The notes beneath the pieces were generated by a model. It saw only the letters and a program-made list of their open reading frames with translations, searched no databases and had not been told where the DNA came from. Made by a program: the position numbers and the translations under genes. 64,000 bases of DNA from Fischerella sp. CENA71 (GTDB lineage: Bacteria; Cyanobacteriota; Cyanobacteriia; Cyanobacteriales; Nostocaceae): the NCBI GenBank assembly GCA_024239075.1, contig JANBVI010000020.1, forward strand, positions 212,956 through 276,955, read 5' to 3'. Shown one piece after another: positions 1-8,584 of this stretch (position 1 is the stretch's first letter; the number at the start of each line of letters is the position of its first letter).

Positions 1-1430
1 TGAGCTTTGGCAAATCTAAAGCTCGTTTTCAAATGGAGGCCAAAACAGGAGTTAAATTCGACGATGTTGCAGGAATCGAAGAAGCAAAAGAAGAACTCCA
101 AGAAGTTGTCACTTTCCTCAAACAACCAGAAAAGTTTACAGCTGTTGGCGCTCGTATCCCCAAGGGAGTGCTGCTGGTAGGGCCTCCAGGAACTGGTAAG
201 ACTTTATTGGCAAAAGCGATCGCTGGAGAAGCAGGAGTTCCTTTCTTTAGCATCTCTGGTTCAGAATTCGTCGAGATGTTCGTGGGTGTGGGTGCGTCTC
301 GTGTGCGTGACCTGTTCAAAAAAGCCAAAGACAACGCTCCATGTATAATATTTATCGATGAAATCGATGCGGTAGGTAGACAACGGGGTGCTGGAATTGG
401 CGGTGGTAACGATGAACGGGAACAAACCCTCAACCAACTACTGACAGAGATGGATGGTTTTGAAGGTAACACTGGTATCATTATTATTGCTGCTACCAAC
501 CGTCCTGATGTATTGGACGCGGCGTTGTTACGTCCAGGACGTTTTGACAGACAAGTAACCGTCGATTCACCTGATATTAAAGGGCGTTTGGAAATTTTAA
601 AAGTTCACGCTCGTAACAAGAAACTAGATCCCAGCGTGTCTTTAGATGCGATCGCTCGTCGTACTCCTGGATTTACCGGAGCCGATTTAGCCAACCTCCT
701 CAACGAAGCTGCGATTCTCACCGCTAGACGTCGTAAAGAAGGCATCACCCTCACCGAAATTGATGATGCTGTGGATCGGGTGGTTGCTGGTATGGAAGGT
801 ACACCCCTGGTAGATAGCAAGAGCAAGCGTTTAATTGCTTACCACGAAATTGGTCATGCTTTGGTGGGTACTGTCCTCAAAGATCATGATCCAGTACAAA
901 AAGTTACTTTGATTCCACGAGGACAAGCACAGGGTTTGACCTGGTTTACCCCCTCTGAAGAAATGGGTTTGATTACTCGCTCTCAAATCAAAGCCAGAAT
1001 TACAGGTGCTTTGGGTGGTCGTGCTGCTGAAGATGTGATTTTTGGTCGGGATGAAATTACCACTGGTGCCGGAAATGACTTACAACAAGTGAGTAACATG
1101 GCACGGCAAATGGTAACTCGTTTCGGAATGTCTGATTTAGGCCCCCTTTCCTTAGAAAGTCAGACAGGAGAAGTATTCTTGGGTCGAGATTGGATGACTC
1201 GTTCTGAATATTCGGAAGCGATCGCATCTCGGATCGATGCTCAAGTCCGCGCCATTGTTGAAGAATGTTATGACAACGCCAAGCGGATTATGCGTGACAA
1301 TCGTACTCTCATGGATCGTTTAGTTGATCTGCTGATCGAGAAAGAAACTATCGACGGCGAACAATTCCGTCAGATTGTGGCTGAGTACACTGTTGTCCCC
1401 GAAAAACCTCAATTTACACCTATTCTCTAG
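1..1430 (+). CDS. ftsH: ATP-dependent zinc metalloprotease FtsH (5' end outside window)
   Basis: Membrane-anchored AAA+ protease that unfolds and degrades membrane proteins, including damaged D1 in cyanobacteria. The frame is open from the first bases ([10 protein letters not shown] before the first visible Met at 33), so that Met is internal and the N-terminal membrane segments lie upstream of the window. Visible are Walker A GPPGTGKT, Walker B IIFIDEID, the second region of homology around RPGRFDRQV, the zinc motif HEIGH (fits HEXXH) and the downstream Asp ligand in TTGAGNDL. The C-terminus is complete and a terminator follows. Cyanobacteria carry several FtsH paralogues; which one this is cannot be told from the fragment. 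Confidence 0.97.
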   Translation, partial: SFGKSKARFQMEAKTGVKFDDVAGIEEAKEELQEVVTFLKQPEKFTAVGARIPKGVLLVGPPGTGKTLLAKAIAGEAGVPFFSISGSEFVEMFVGVGASRVRDLFKKAKDNAPCIIFIDEIDAVGRQRGAGIGGGNDEREQTLNQLLTEMDGFEGNTGIIIIAATNRPDVLDAALLRPGRFDRQVTVDSPDIKGRLEILKVHARNKKLDPSVSLDAIARRTPGFTGADLANLLNEAAILTARRRKEGITLTEIDDAVDRVVAGMEGTPLVDSKSKRLIAYHEIGHALVGTVLKDHDPVQKVTLIPRGQAQGLTWFTPSEEMGLITRSQIKARITGALGGRAAEDVIFGRDEITTGAGNDLQQVSNMARQMVTRFGMSDLGPLSLESQTGEVFLGRDWMTRSEYSEAIASRIDAQVRAIVEECYDNAKRIMRDNRTLMDRLVDLLIEKETIDGEQFRQIVAEYTVVPEKPQFTPIL

Positions 1431-1465
1431 GTTTGTTTAGGTTTTTAAGTTTATAATTTTTTACT

Positions 1466-1504
1466 CCCCATGTTTATAAATAAAAAACATGGGGATATTT
1501 ATTT
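1466..1504 (+). terminator. Rho-independent terminator of ftsH
   Basis: A perfect 10-bp inverted repeat (CCCCATGTTT / AAACATGGGG) with a loop of about 9 nt is followed by ATATTTATTT, 36 bp after the ftsH stop. Confidence 0.8.
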
Positions 1505-1520
1505 AAAAGTTCGCTAGACT

Positions 1521-1555
1521 CTTAACCCTTGACTCTTGACTCTTGATTGTTGACG
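1521..1555. repeat. Heptamer short tandem repeat (CTTGACT-like, about 5 units)
   Basis: Five 7-bp units (CTTAACC, CTTGACT twice, CTTGATT, GTTGACG) lie just upstream of the nitrilase-family gene. This belongs to the heptamer repeat class found throughout the window. Confidence 0.7.
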
Positions 1556-1589
1556 ATAAATTATTAACTATTAATTTCTTGTTAAATCT

Positions 1590-2402
1590 ATGAAATCTTA
1601 TTTAGCTGCTGCTATTCAAATGACCAGTGTGTCTGATCTAGAAAAAAACTTGCTGCAAGCAGAGGAATTAATTGATTTAGCGGTGCGTCAGGGTGCTGAA
1701 TTGGTGGGTTTACCTGAAAATTTTCCCTATATGGGAGAAGAAAAGGACAAACTCGCTCAAGCGGAGGCGATCGCACGTAAAACAGAAGCATTTCTCAAAA
1801 CGATGGCGCAGCGCTATCAAATTACCATTTTAGGTGGTGGCTTTCCGATTCCTGTAGAAGCCACTGGTAAAGTTTACAACACAGCTTTACTTGTTGACCG
1901 CAACGCCCAAGAATTATTGCGTTACCAAAAGGTACATTTGTTTGATGTCAATGTTCCTGATGGGAATACTTACAGAGAATCTAGCACAGTCATGGCTGGT
2001 ACAGAACTACCTTCTATTTATGCTGATGAAGTACTAGGTAATATCGGACTTTCTGTTTGTTATGACGTTCGTTTCCCGGAACTTTATCGCCACATGTCAT
2101 CCAAGGGAGTAGATGTGATATTTGTGCCTGCGGCTTTTACTGCTTTTACAGGTAAAGATCATTGGCAGGTGCTACTGCAAGCACGTGCCATTGAAAATAC
2201 CAGTTATATTATCGCCCCAGCCCAAACTGGACTTAACTACGATCGCCGTCAAACCCATGGTCATGCAATGATTATCGACCCCTGGGGAGTGATTTTAGCT
2301 GATGCAGGAGAAAAACCAGGAGTTGCGATCGCCGAAATTAAACCATCACGGCTAGAACAAGTCCGCCGTCAAATGCCTAGTTTGCAACATCGGATATTTT
2401 AA
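1590..2402 (+). CDS. Carbon-nitrogen hydrolase, Nit1/omega-amidase-like
   Basis: Nitrilase-superfamily amidase of 270 aa. The catalytic triad is visible: Glu43 in LPENFPYMG, Lys114 in YQKVHLFD and Cys157 in SVCYDVRFPELYR. The HLFDV and DVRFPELYR signatures match the Nit1/Nit2 branch, whose members hydrolyse deaminated glutathione or omega-amides such as alpha-ketoglutaramate. That substrate is known from the branch, not shown here. The length is normal for the family. The protein is soluble with no signal peptide. The gene stands alone after the ftsH terminator and converges with the coiled-coil gene that ends at 2418. Confidence 0.9.
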   Translation: MKSYLAAAIQMTSVSDLEKNLLQAEELIDLAVRQGAELVGLPENFPYMGEEKDKLAQAEAIARKTEAFLKTMAQRYQITILGGGFPIPVEATGKVYNTALLVDRNAQELLRYQKVHLFDVNVPDGNTYRESSTVMAGTELPSIYADEVLGNIGLSVCYDVRFPELYRHMSSKGVDVIFVPAAFTAFTGKDHWQVLLQARAIENTSYIIAPAQTGLNYDRRQTHGHAMIIDPWGVILADAGEKPGVAIAEIKPSRLEQVRRQMPSLQHRIF

Positions 2403-2417
2403 CGCTCAAGGAGCTGG

Positions 2418-3107
2418 CTACCCATTCTTCGGGAATTGGGGATTTCGTGCTGGTGGTAAGTTTGGTTGCAATTGTTCTCTGCCTTTGTGAACAATTTGTA
2501 ACATTTCGTGAAGTTGCTCTTCGATATTTTCTAGAACGCTATCAGCATAGTCATCCGCACCCTGTTCGATGGCTTCAGCTTCTGCGATCGCGGCTCGTCG
2601 CATTTCCTCCAACTCTTGCTGACATTGGCGGCGTTTACGATCAATTTCTTCGAGAGTATTTTGTAACATTGCATCACATTCTTGTTGCACTTGTTGCCGT
2701 AGTTCTGCGGCTTCTCGTTCTGCTTGTCTGAGAATGTCGCTGTCATCTAATATTTGCGCTCTTTTTGCTTGTGCGGCTTCTACTATTTGCTGTCCGTACT
2801 CTTCTGCTTGCAACAAAATTTCTTCTTTGTGTTGCAACATATCTGTTGCTTCCGAAAACGCAGTTGGCAAGCACACTCGGATAAAATCAAGCTGATCAAG
2901 CAGCTTATCTTCATCCACTAACGTCCGTCGCGTCAGTGGAATGTGAAAGCTAGCAAGAATCATTTCTTCCAAACGATTGAGTTCCATTTGAATATCTATG
3001 CTTCCCGTTCGCATAGCTTCTTCAGGTACTCCGTCGCTGAATTCCGGTCGAGCTAAATTGCTTCCGTCTTGACTTGGTTCGATACGGGATGGTTTTGGGC
3101 GTAGCAT
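2418..3107 (-). CDS. DivIVA/ATP-synthase-B-like coiled-coil protein
   Basis: Protein of 229 aa. Residues from about 90 to 210 are a long Glu/Gln/Arg-rich helix with heptad character ([36 protein letters not shown]), which predicts a coiled coil. There is no signal peptide or membrane segment. Such proteins are often labelled DivIVA-domain or F0F1 subunit B-like in cyanobacteria; no function can be assigned from sequence. Its start lies inside the upstream coaD gene (55-bp overlap in another frame), so the two are probably co-transcribed and translationally coupled. If the true start is further in (for example the Met in EEAMRTGS), the overlap disappears. Confidence 0.75.
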   Translation of the reverse strand: MLRPKPSRIEPSQDGSNLARPEFSDGVPEEAMRTGSIDIQMELNRLEEMILASFHIPLTRRTLVDEDKLLDQLDFIRVCLPTAFSEATDMLQHKEEILLQAEEYGQQIVEAAQAKRAQILDDSDILRQAEREAAELRQQVQQECDAMLQNTLEEIDRKRRQCQQELEEMRRAAIAEAEAIEQGADDYADSVLENIEEQLHEMLQIVHKGREQLQPNLPPARNPQFPKNG

Positions 3108-3568
3108 TGGTAAATATCCAGGGCAACGTGCGGGGGAACAAGATGATCAACAGAACCACCAAATCTTGCAATCTCTTTTACCACACTACTACTTAAAAAA
3201 CTATATTCATTTGAGGTTGCCAAAAAAACAGTTTCTATATCTATGGAAAGAGTTTTATTAATATGAGCCATCTGTAACTCAATTTCAAAGTCTGAAATTG
3301 CTCTTAGCCCCCGCAGTAAAACAGCAGCTTCCCGCATGTGAGCATAATTGACTGTCAAGCCATCAAAAGCATCAGCTTCCACATTGGGTAAATGCTTGAC
3401 AGAATCACGAATCTGTTCCAGCCTTTTTTGTACGCTAAACAGTGGCGTCTTATTAGGATTCCGCAGTACAGCAACAATCACCTTCGTAAATAGCCGACTA
3501 CCACGCTGAATGATATCTAGGTGTCCCAAAGTAATGGGGTCGAAACTTCCTGGATAAATGGCAATCAC
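3053..3568 (-). CDS. coaD: Phosphopantetheine adenylyltransferase
   Basis: Catalyses the fourth step of coenzyme A synthesis, the transfer of AMP from ATP to 4'-phosphopantetheine. The N-terminus [20 protein letters not shown] carries the nucleotidyltransferase (T/H)xGH motif. [18 protein letters not shown] and the C-terminal [20 protein letters not shown] are CoaD signatures, the latter containing the ISSS-type phosphate-binding loop. At 171 aa it is slightly longer than the usual 160, and the extra C-terminal tail covers the overlap with the downstream coiled-coil gene. Start chosen from the universally conserved [11 protein letters not shown]. Confidence 0.97.
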   Translation of the reverse strand: MIAIYPGSFDPITLGHLDIIQRGSRLFTKVIVAVLRNPNKTPLFSVQKRLEQIRDSVKHLPNVEADAFDGLTVNYAHMREAAVLLRGLRAISDFEIELQMAHINKTLSIDIETVFLATSNEYSFLSSSVVKEIARFGGSVDHLVPPHVALDIYQCYAQNHPVSNQVKTEAI

Positions 3569-3741
3569 AATTTAACGATGCCTCACAGTTGTTTAGGTGA
3601 TTATATCTAATCACAGATTAGGAGCAACAGAGGTAATTTTTATTTTTGCTAGAGATTGTATCGGAATCAAACACTGGGAAAATGTTTTTTCCTCTCTGAT
3701 CGAGCTAATTAAGACTTAGAATCTAAGCTGTAGTTTTAGTA

Positions 3742-3776
3742 GTTAGTAGTTGTCCGTTGTTCGTTGCTAGTTGTTC
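3742..3776. repeat. Heptamer short tandem repeat (GTTGTTC-like, 5 units)
   Basis: Units GTTAGTA, GTTGTCC, GTTGTTC, GTTGCTA and GTTGTTC lie in the 303-bp gap between the divergent coaD and lgt genes. Nothing else is recognisable in that gap apart from what must be the two promoters. Confidence 0.65.
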
Positions 3777-3871
3777 GTCCCAACCATCAACAAACAGCCA
3801 TCAACAAAGAACTAACTACTGGCAATTTAAAACTCTATACTTTAAATTCCAAGTTTTTTAGGTACTTCTGC

Positions 3872-4729
3872 ATGGCATTGGATATTTCCGCTTTGCCCTT
3901 GGCGTTTCTATTTACATCTCCTGGTCCCATTTTTGTCAAACTAGGGCCAATCACTATCCGTTGGTATGGTTTGTTAATTGCTTCAGCAGTCTTAATTGGT
4001 GTGACTCTTTCGCAGTACTTGGCAAAACGCCGTAGTGTGAATCCAGAGTTATTGAGCGATTTGTCAATTTGGCTAGTGATTGGGGCGATTCCAGCAGCAA
4101 GACTGTATTATGTTTTGTTTGAATGGCCAGAATACGCTCAACATCCGGAGCGGATTATCGCCATTTGGCAAGGAGGTATTGCTATTCATGGGGCGATTTT
4201 AGGGGGTCTGTTGGCAGCTTTAATCTTTGCCAAATTAAAGCGGATATCTTTTTGGCTATTGGCAGACTTAGTGGCTCCTTCGCTGATTTTAGGGCAAGCG
4301 ATCGGACGTTGGGGAAATTTCTTCAATTCAGAAGCGTTTGGCGTGCCAACCGATTTACCGTGGAAACTTTATATTCCGCCAGAACGCCGTCCCCCAGACT
4401 TAGTTAATTTTGAATATTTTCATCCCACGTTTTTGTATGAATCACTGTGGAATTTAATGGTATTTGCCTTACTGATGACATTGTTTTTTAGAGGTTTGCG
4501 GGGTAAACCACGTTTAAAAACGGGTACGTTATTTATGGTTTACTTGTTGACTTATAGTTTGGGACGCTTGTGGATTGAAGGTTTGCGAACTGATAGCTTA
4601 ATGCTTGGGCCATTGCGAATCGCACAAGTGGTGAGTTTAATCGGCATTATTTTGGGATTGAGTGGTTTAGCTTGGCTGTATATCGCTAAACGTCGATTAC
4701 CAGATGTAGTTTCGACTTCGCAAGAGTGA
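3872..4729 (+). CDS. lgt: Prolipoprotein diacylglyceryl transferase
   Basis: Inner-membrane enzyme that transfers diacylglycerol from phosphatidylglycerol to the lipobox Cys of prolipoproteins. It has multiple hydrophobic segments and the Lgt signature around [37 protein letters not shown] and [14 protein letters not shown] are also family motifs. The start is placed at the ATG at 3872 ([10 protein letters not shown]). An upstream in-frame start at 3764 would add a 36-residue polar leader encoded largely by repeat-like DNA, which the family lacks. That gives 285 aa, a normal length. The lipoproteins at 25-26 kb are plausible substrates. Confidence 0.95.
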   Translation: MALDISALPLAFLFTSPGPIFVKLGPITIRWYGLLIASAVLIGVTLSQYLAKRRSVNPELLSDLSIWLVIGAIPAARLYYVLFEWPEYAQHPERIIAIWQGGIAIHGAILGGLLAALIFAKLKRISFWLLADLVAPSLILGQAIGRWGNFFNSEAFGVPTDLPWKLYIPPERRPPDLVNFEYFHPTFLYESLWNLMVFALLMTLFFRGLRGKPRLKTGTLFMVYLLTYSLGRLWIEGLRTDSLMLGPLRIAQVVSLIGIILGLSGLAWLYIAKRRLPDVVSTSQE

Positions 4730-4835
4730 GGGGAACGGGGATTGGGGATTGGGGGATAGGAAGGACACGGGGACAGGTCGAATATTTTTGATTGATTCAC
4801 CGCGTCTGTCACTCTCCGTATCACCGCATCTCTTG
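4730..4835. repeat. Bipartite G-rich/C-rich dispersed repeat
   Basis: A G-rich left half (GGGGATTGGGGATTGGGGG, GGACACGGGGACAGG) is followed by an A/T spacer and a right half rich in CACCGCGTCTGTCACTCTCC. The same plan occurs at 41341-41516, 41755-41882 and 62434-62538. Confidence 0.6.
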
Positions 4836-4865
4836 CCAATACCTAATGACTAATGGCTATTATAC

Positions 4866-4887
4866 AGACGCGACGTTCCTCGCGTCT
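4866..4887. repeat. GAGACGCGA-type hairpin
   Basis: Perfect 8-bp arms AGACGCGA / TCGCGTCT around CGTTCC. The arms resemble the outer arms of the palindromes at 8330, 11413 and 31736 but the centre differs. Confidence 0.7.
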
Positions 4888-4900
4888 CTACTAACTGACT

Positions 4901-4928
4901 AATGACCAATGACCAATGACCAATGACT
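4901..4928. repeat. Heptamer repeat (AATGACC)4
   Basis: Three perfect AATGACC units and one AATGACT in tandem, next to the terminator on the opposite strand. Confidence 0.8.
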
Positions 4929-4963
4929 AAAAATAAAAAATGCCCCAGAGTTTTCTCTAGGGC
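4926..4963 (-). terminator. Strong intrinsic terminator on the minus strand, facing cobM
   Basis: Read on the minus strand, GCCCTAGAG, the loop AAAA and CTCTGGGGC form a GC-rich stem with one A-C mismatch, followed by ATTTTTTATTTTT. No minus-strand protein gene lies upstream before 6 kb, so the transcript it ends is probably a small or antisense RNA that starts near or inside the 5' end of cobM (about 5000-5150). Confidence 0.7.
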
Positions 4964-5074
4964 TTAACCAGGGTGCATCTACCATTCATCTCTACTAGAT
5001 AGGGAGAGACGATCCGGAAAGATACTGAGAAAATCTCAAAAAAAATTTTTTTTCTTAATTTATCTGATTTTTTT

Positions 5075-5881
5075 ATGCGTAATAATTCTATAAGTGATAG
5101 TAGTATAAATAACCTATATTTATTAAGCCCATGTGTGTATATTGTTGGAGCAGGACCTGGAGATCCGGAACTTTTAACCATTAAAGCCCAAAAAATCTTG
5201 ATGGCTGCTGATGTAATTTTATTTGCTGACTCTTTAGTGCCTCAACAAATTTTGCAATTCTGTCGCCAAGATGCAGAGATTATTCCAACTGCGAACAAGA
5301 CTTTAGAAGAGATTTTGCCATTGATGATAGAACGAGTGCGATCGCACCAGTCTGTTGTCCGTCTTCATTCTGGTGATCCCAGTCTCTATAGTGCGATTCA
5401 GGAACAAATGCAGCTTTTGGCTGAAGCAGAAATCCCTTTTGAGGTTGTACCTGGTATCAGTGCTTTTCAAGTTGCTGCTGCGAAACTGAAAGTAGAACTC
5501 ACGGTTCCTGGTTTGGTGCAAACAATTATCCTGACACGGATTAGCGGACGTACAGAGGTTCCTGCCAAAGAAGAATTAACTTCTCTGGCTGCACATCAAG
5601 CTAGTCTGTGTCTTTACCTGAGTGCGCGTCACATCGAAGCAGCTCAAGCCAAATTATTAGAACATTATCCACCTGATACACCTGTGGCTATCTGCTATCG
5701 TCTAGGCTGGCCTGATGAAAAAATTTTGGTGGTTTCTCTTGACAAAATGGCTGATTGTACTCATCAAGAAAATTTAATCCGTACCACACTCTATGTAATT
5801 AGCCCTGCACTCAAACAAGGTATTGGGCGATCGCGCCTATATCATCCTGAACATAGTCATCAATTCCGTCCCCAAGAATAA
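5075..5881 (+). CDS. cobM: Precorrin-4 C11-methyltransferase
   Basis: SAM-dependent methyltransferase of corrin-ring (cobalamin) synthesis. The tetrapyrrole methylase signature VYIVGAGPGDPELLT is at about residues 21-35. It is followed by DVILFADSLV, LHSGDPSLYSAI and the CobM-typical VPGISAFQVAAAKL and TIILTRISGRTEVP. Length 268 aa is normal. The first 20 residues are polar and variable; no Shine-Dalgarno precedes the ATG. It stands alone rather than in a cob cluster, as is common in cyanobacteria. I see no cobalamin riboswitch upstream. The 5' flank instead carries a minus-strand terminator. Confidence 0.95.
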   Translation: MRNNSISDSSINNLYLLSPCVYIVGAGPGDPELLTIKAQKILMAADVILFADSLVPQQILQFCRQDAEIIPTANKTLEEILPLMIERVRSHQSVVRLHSGDPSLYSAIQEQMQLLAEAEIPFEVVPGISAFQVAAAKLKVELTVPGLVQTIILTRISGRTEVPAKEELTSLAAHQASLCLYLSARHIEAAQAKLLEHYPPDTPVAICYRLGWPDEKILVVSLDKMADCTHQENLIRTTLYVISPALKQGIGRSRLYHPEHSHQFRPQE

Positions 5882-6083
5882 CTAGACTTCTGGTAATAAT
5901 TTGGGGAAGGATAAGGGGGAATCGAAAAATCTTTTCCCCTCTACCCTAAAAGATGCACCCCAATTCACAAGTAATTATACCTTTTGTCAGAGGTTTATTC
6001 TCTTCACAAAAATATATCTGTACTCCAGTTGCTTCTGTTCGTTAGACTTAGCAGTGTAGAAAAAATATTAGGTAGATTAACTG

Positions 6084-6563
6084 ATGCTTAACGAACAGGC
6101 AAAAAAAACCATGTTGTTGAAAATACCCCACGGACTCTATATCTGTGGAGTTAAAGATGGGGAAGAAATCAATGGTTTCACGGCTAGCTGGTTAATGCAG
6201 GCTTCATTTAAACCCCCATTGGTTGTAAATTGTGTCAACCAAAATTCTATTTCTCATAAAATGATTAAAAACAGTGGGGTATTTACGATTAGCTTTTTGG
6301 AAGAAGGACAAAAAGATACAGCACAAAAGTTCTTTAAACAGATGCGTCGTGTGGGCAATAAATTTGAGGATGTAGAATTTTATCTTGGCGAAACAGGTTG
6401 TCCGATTATTTCCGATTCTTTGGGATATATTGAGTGTCAAGTTGTTGATGCAGTAATGAAAGGTGATCACACTGTATTTGTGGGTGAAGTAATAGCTGCT
6501 GGTGTGCATCGTGAAGGTAAACAGCTAATACTGGAAACAACAGGTTGGCAGTATGGTGGTTAG
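6084..6563 (+). CDS. Flavin reductase domain protein (FMN-binding split barrel)
   Basis: Protein of 159 aa spanning one flavin-reductase-like domain. GEEINGFTASWLMQASFKPPLVV matches the characteristic N(x)T(A/S)SW and PP(L/M)V strands that hold FMN. SHKMIKNSGVFTISFL and the GDHTVFVGEVIAAGV strand are also typical. Members reduce free flavin or bind FMN as redox partners. It lacks the C-terminal rubredoxin/Flv extension and is not fused to a flavodiiron core, so the physiological partner is unknown. The tautomerase gene follows 78 bp downstream on the same strand, and the stop codon lies inside a heptamer repeat. Confidence 0.8.
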   Translation: MLNEQAKKTMLLKIPHGLYICGVKDGEEINGFTASWLMQASFKPPLVVNCVNQNSISHKMIKNSGVFTISFLEEGQKDTAQKFFKQMRRVGNKFEDVEFYLGETGCPIISDSLGYIECQVVDAVMKGDHTVFVGEVIAAGVHREGKQLILETTGWQYGG

Positions 6564-6586
6564 TAGTTAGTGGTTAGTGGTTAGTA
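6559..6586. repeat. Heptamer repeat (GTTAGTG)4
   Basis: Units GTTAGTA, GTTAGTG, GTTAGTG and GTTAGTA begin inside the last codons of the flavin reductase gene; the TAG stop is part of the first unit. Confidence 0.8.
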
Positions 6587-6641
6587 GTTTCTAGAAAAAG
6601 CATCAACAATCAACAATCAACTAAAATCCAAAATTTGTGTT

Positions 6642-6995
6642 ATGCCTTTGATCAAAGTTCAAACTTCTGTTTCTGCGCCTGAAAAAGCTGAAATTGAAGC
6701 AATGCTTAAAAATCTCTCAGCGAAATTAGCCAAGCACACTGGTAAACCAGAATCCTATGTGATGACAGCTTTTGAACCAGGAATTCCGATGACATTCGCT
6801 GGTAATACAGATCCAGTGTGTTATGTAGAAATTAAAAGTGTTGGCACAATGAAGCCTGATCAAACTCAGGTAATGAGTCAAGATTTTTGTCAGGAAATTA
6901 ATCAAGCGTTAGGGATAGCAAAAAATCGGATTTATATTGAGTTTAACGATGCCAAAGGCTATATGTGGGGATGGAATAGTACAACTTTTGGTTGA
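6642..6995 (+). CDS. MIF/phenylpyruvate tautomerase family protein
   Basis: Protein of 117 aa matching the length and fold of macrophage migration inhibitory factor-like tautomerases. The catalytic N-terminal proline follows the initiator Met (MPLIKVQTSV), and the segment GIAKNRIYIEFNDAKGYMWGWNSTTFG is the hallmark C-terminal region. KHTGKPESYVMTAFEPG is also conserved. Family members are homotrimers catalysing keto-enol tautomerisation of phenylpyruvate-like substrates; the cyanobacterial substrate is not known. The gene lies behind the flavin reductase and ends at a clear terminator. Confidence 0.92.
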   Translation: MPLIKVQTSVSAPEKAEIEAMLKNLSAKLAKHTGKPESYVMTAFEPGIPMTFAGNTDPVCYVEIKSVGTMKPDQTQVMSQDFCQEINQALGIAKNRIYIEFNDAKGYMWGWNSTTFG

Positions 6996-7074
6996 TTTTT
7001 TCTAGTTCACTAATTTGCGTAGAAAATTAGTTTTGAAAGTACTTTCAAATTTGAAATAAATCAATTTATCATCA

Positions 7075-7116
7075 ACCGGGTGTTGAAAATAATTTTCCCA
7101 GCACCCGGTTTTGATG
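7075..7116 (+). terminator. Rho-independent terminator of the tautomerase gene
   Basis: Stem ACCGGGTG(TTG) / (CAG)CACCCGGT with a loop around AAAATAATTTTCC, followed by TTTTGATGTTT. It begins 80 bp after the stop codon. Confidence 0.75.
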
Positions 7117-7153
7117 TTTGCATGAGCAAGCAGATTTATCTGTAGAAGAAATC

Positions 7154-7195
7154 TAAAATTCAAAATCCAAAATCCAAAATCTAAAATCTAAAATC
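7154..7195. repeat. Heptamer repeat (CAAAATC)6
   Basis: Six units of CAAAATC/TAAAATC in perfect 7-bp register upstream of rlmN. Confidence 0.85.
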
Positions 7196-7245
7196 AAATG
7201 ACCTTGAGATAACATAGATATGCCAGTATAAAATTGTGATTAATT

Positions 7246-8310
7246 ATGTCTGTTACGTCTGTTTTGTCTGAGGTTGATTCACCCAATCAAAAAATAACAA
7301 TTCCTCCGTTGCTGGGTGCTTCTGTGACGGAGTTAACTGCTTGGGTGCAACAGCAGGGACAACCAGGTTATCGAGGTAAGCAGCTGCATGATTGGATTTA
7401 TAACAAAGGAGTGCGATCGCTTGCTGATATTTCTGTTTTTCCTAAACAATGGCGTGCAGAAGTCACAGAAATTCCGATTGGGCGTTCTACCATACATTAC
7501 CGCTCAGTTGCCCCTGATGGTACTGTCAAGTATCTTTTAAAACTGTCAGATGGATTGATTATTGAAACTGTCGGTATTCCTACAGAAAAGCGTCTAACGG
7601 TTTGCGTTTCTACTCAAGTGGGTTGTCCGATGGCGTGTGATTTCTGCGCTACTGGTAAAGGTGGTTACAAGCGCAATTTGGCACGTCATGAAATTGTCGA
7701 TCAAGTGCTGACAGTTCAAGAAGATTTTCAGCAACGAGTCAGCAATATTGTATTTATGGGTATGGGTGAACCCTTACTCAATACAGATAATGTCCTGGCT
7801 GCGATCCAATCTCTAAATCAAGATGTGGGGATTGGACAGCGTAACATGACTGTTTCTACTGTAGGAATACGCGATCGCATCCGTCAATTTGCTCAAAACA
7901 AATTACAAGTTACGCTCGCAGTCAGTCTACATGCACCTAATCAAGCACTCCGGGAAAAACTCATTCCTAGCGCCCGTCCCTACAAAATAGAAGATTTACT
8001 TACCGAATGTCGGGAATATGTTGAGATCACAGGACGGCGAGTATCTTTTGAGTATATTCTGCTGGCTGGTGTTAACGATTTGCCAGAACACGCCACCGAA
8101 TTAGCAAAAAGACTGCGGGGATTCCAAAGCCATGTTAATTTAATTCCCTACAATCCCATTTCCGAAGTTGACTACAAACGTCCCAACCGTGAGCAAATTC
8201 AAGCTTTTGTCAAAGTCCTCAAACAGCATCACATCGCTGTCAGCGTACGCTACTCTCGTGGTTTAGAAGCAGATGCTGCTTGTGGACAATTACGGGTGAA
8301 TAACCAGTAG
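7246..8310 (+). CDS. rlmN: Dual-specificity 23S rRNA A2503 / tRNA A37 C2-methyltransferase
   Basis: Radical-SAM enzyme methylating C2 of A2503 in 23S rRNA and of A37 in some tRNAs. The cluster-binding CxxxCxxC is CPMACDFC within [13 protein letters not shown]. The GMGEPL motif, STVGI, SLHAPN and the C-terminal catalytic Cys in DAACGQL are all present. The N-terminal domain with [15 protein letters not shown] is the RlmN RNA-binding part. Length 354 aa is normal. The ATG at 7246 gives [10 protein letters not shown]; no strong ribosome-binding site is visible. Single-gene unit. Confidence 0.97.
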   Translation: MSVTSVLSEVDSPNQKITIPPLLGASVTELTAWVQQQGQPGYRGKQLHDWIYNKGVRSLADISVFPKQWRAEVTEIPIGRSTIHYRSVAPDGTVKYLLKLSDGLIIETVGIPTEKRLTVCVSTQVGCPMACDFCATGKGGYKRNLARHEIVDQVLTVQEDFQQRVSNIVFMGMGEPLLNTDNVLAAIQSLNQDVGIGQRNMTVSTVGIRDRIRQFAQNKLQVTLAVSLHAPNQALREKLIPSARPYKIEDLLTECREYVEITGRRVSFEYILLAGVNDLPEHATELAKRLRGFQSHVNLIPYNPISEVDYKRPNREQIQAFVKVLKQHHIAVSVRYSRGLEADAACGQLRVNNQ

Positions 8311-8329
8311 ATTTGTTAGTTAATAAAGT

Positions 8330-8353
8330 AGAGACGCACCATGGCACGTCTCT
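8330..8353. repeat. GTAGAGACG palindrome, solitary core copy
   Basis: A 24-bp palindrome (arms AGAGACG / CGTCTCT around CCATGG) pairing at 20 of 24 positions. It is the same core as in the two MITEs at 11413 and 31736, but without the flanking terminal repeats. It sits 20 bp after the rlmN stop, where its RNA could act as a terminator or stabilising hairpin. Confidence 0.8.
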
Positions 8354-8380
8354 AGATTTGTGCTGACAGACTTACCTTAA

Positions 8381-8560
8381 TTATCGCCGCGCATAAATTC
8401 CAGGGGCGTAAGCTTCAATTACTTTCCCTGTAACTGTGCAACATACCATTAAGTAATCACAATTTTGGCATTGCGTCCGAGTTAATTGTCTATCCGAAAT
8501 ATAATATCTTTCACCTTCACTACCACAATTTGGACAGTGAATTTTTTGTACTGTCTGCAT
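8381..8560 (-). CDS. Small zinc-ribbon protein conserved in cyanobacteria
   Basis: A 59-aa protein beginning MQTVQKIHC. Two Cys pairs, CPNCGS and CQNCDY, 20 residues apart form a zinc ribbon. The ending VIEAYAPGIYARR is typical of a short cyanobacterial family sometimes mislabelled as a PriA fragment. An upstream in-frame ATG triplet at 8584 would add MMMARGYQ, but AGAGG lies 7 nt before the Met used here, so I chose the shorter start. No further domains; the function is unknown (nucleic-acid binding is possible for such ribbons). Confidence 0.8.
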   Translation of the reverse strand: MQTVQKIHCPNCGSEGERYYISDRQLTRTQCQNCDYLMVCCTVTGKVIEAYAPGIYARR

Positions 8561-8584
8561 TTGATAACCTCTGGCCATCATCAT

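Noticed and set aside
33-35. ATG at 33 as the start of ftsH
   Set aside because: The frame is open upstream to the window edge and the residues before it match FtsH, so it is an internal Met.
3764-3871. Upstream start of lgt
   Set aside because: The extra 36 residues come from repeat-like DNA and are absent from the family.
4900-5074. Cobalamin riboswitch upstream of cobM
   Set aside because: No B12-box-like sequence or matching fold was seen on the plus strand; the clear structure is a terminator on the other strand.
5085-5130. NtcA-like GT-N10-AC on the minus strand for the suspected small RNA
   Set aside because: No -10 element at the required spacing; such a short motif is expected by chance.
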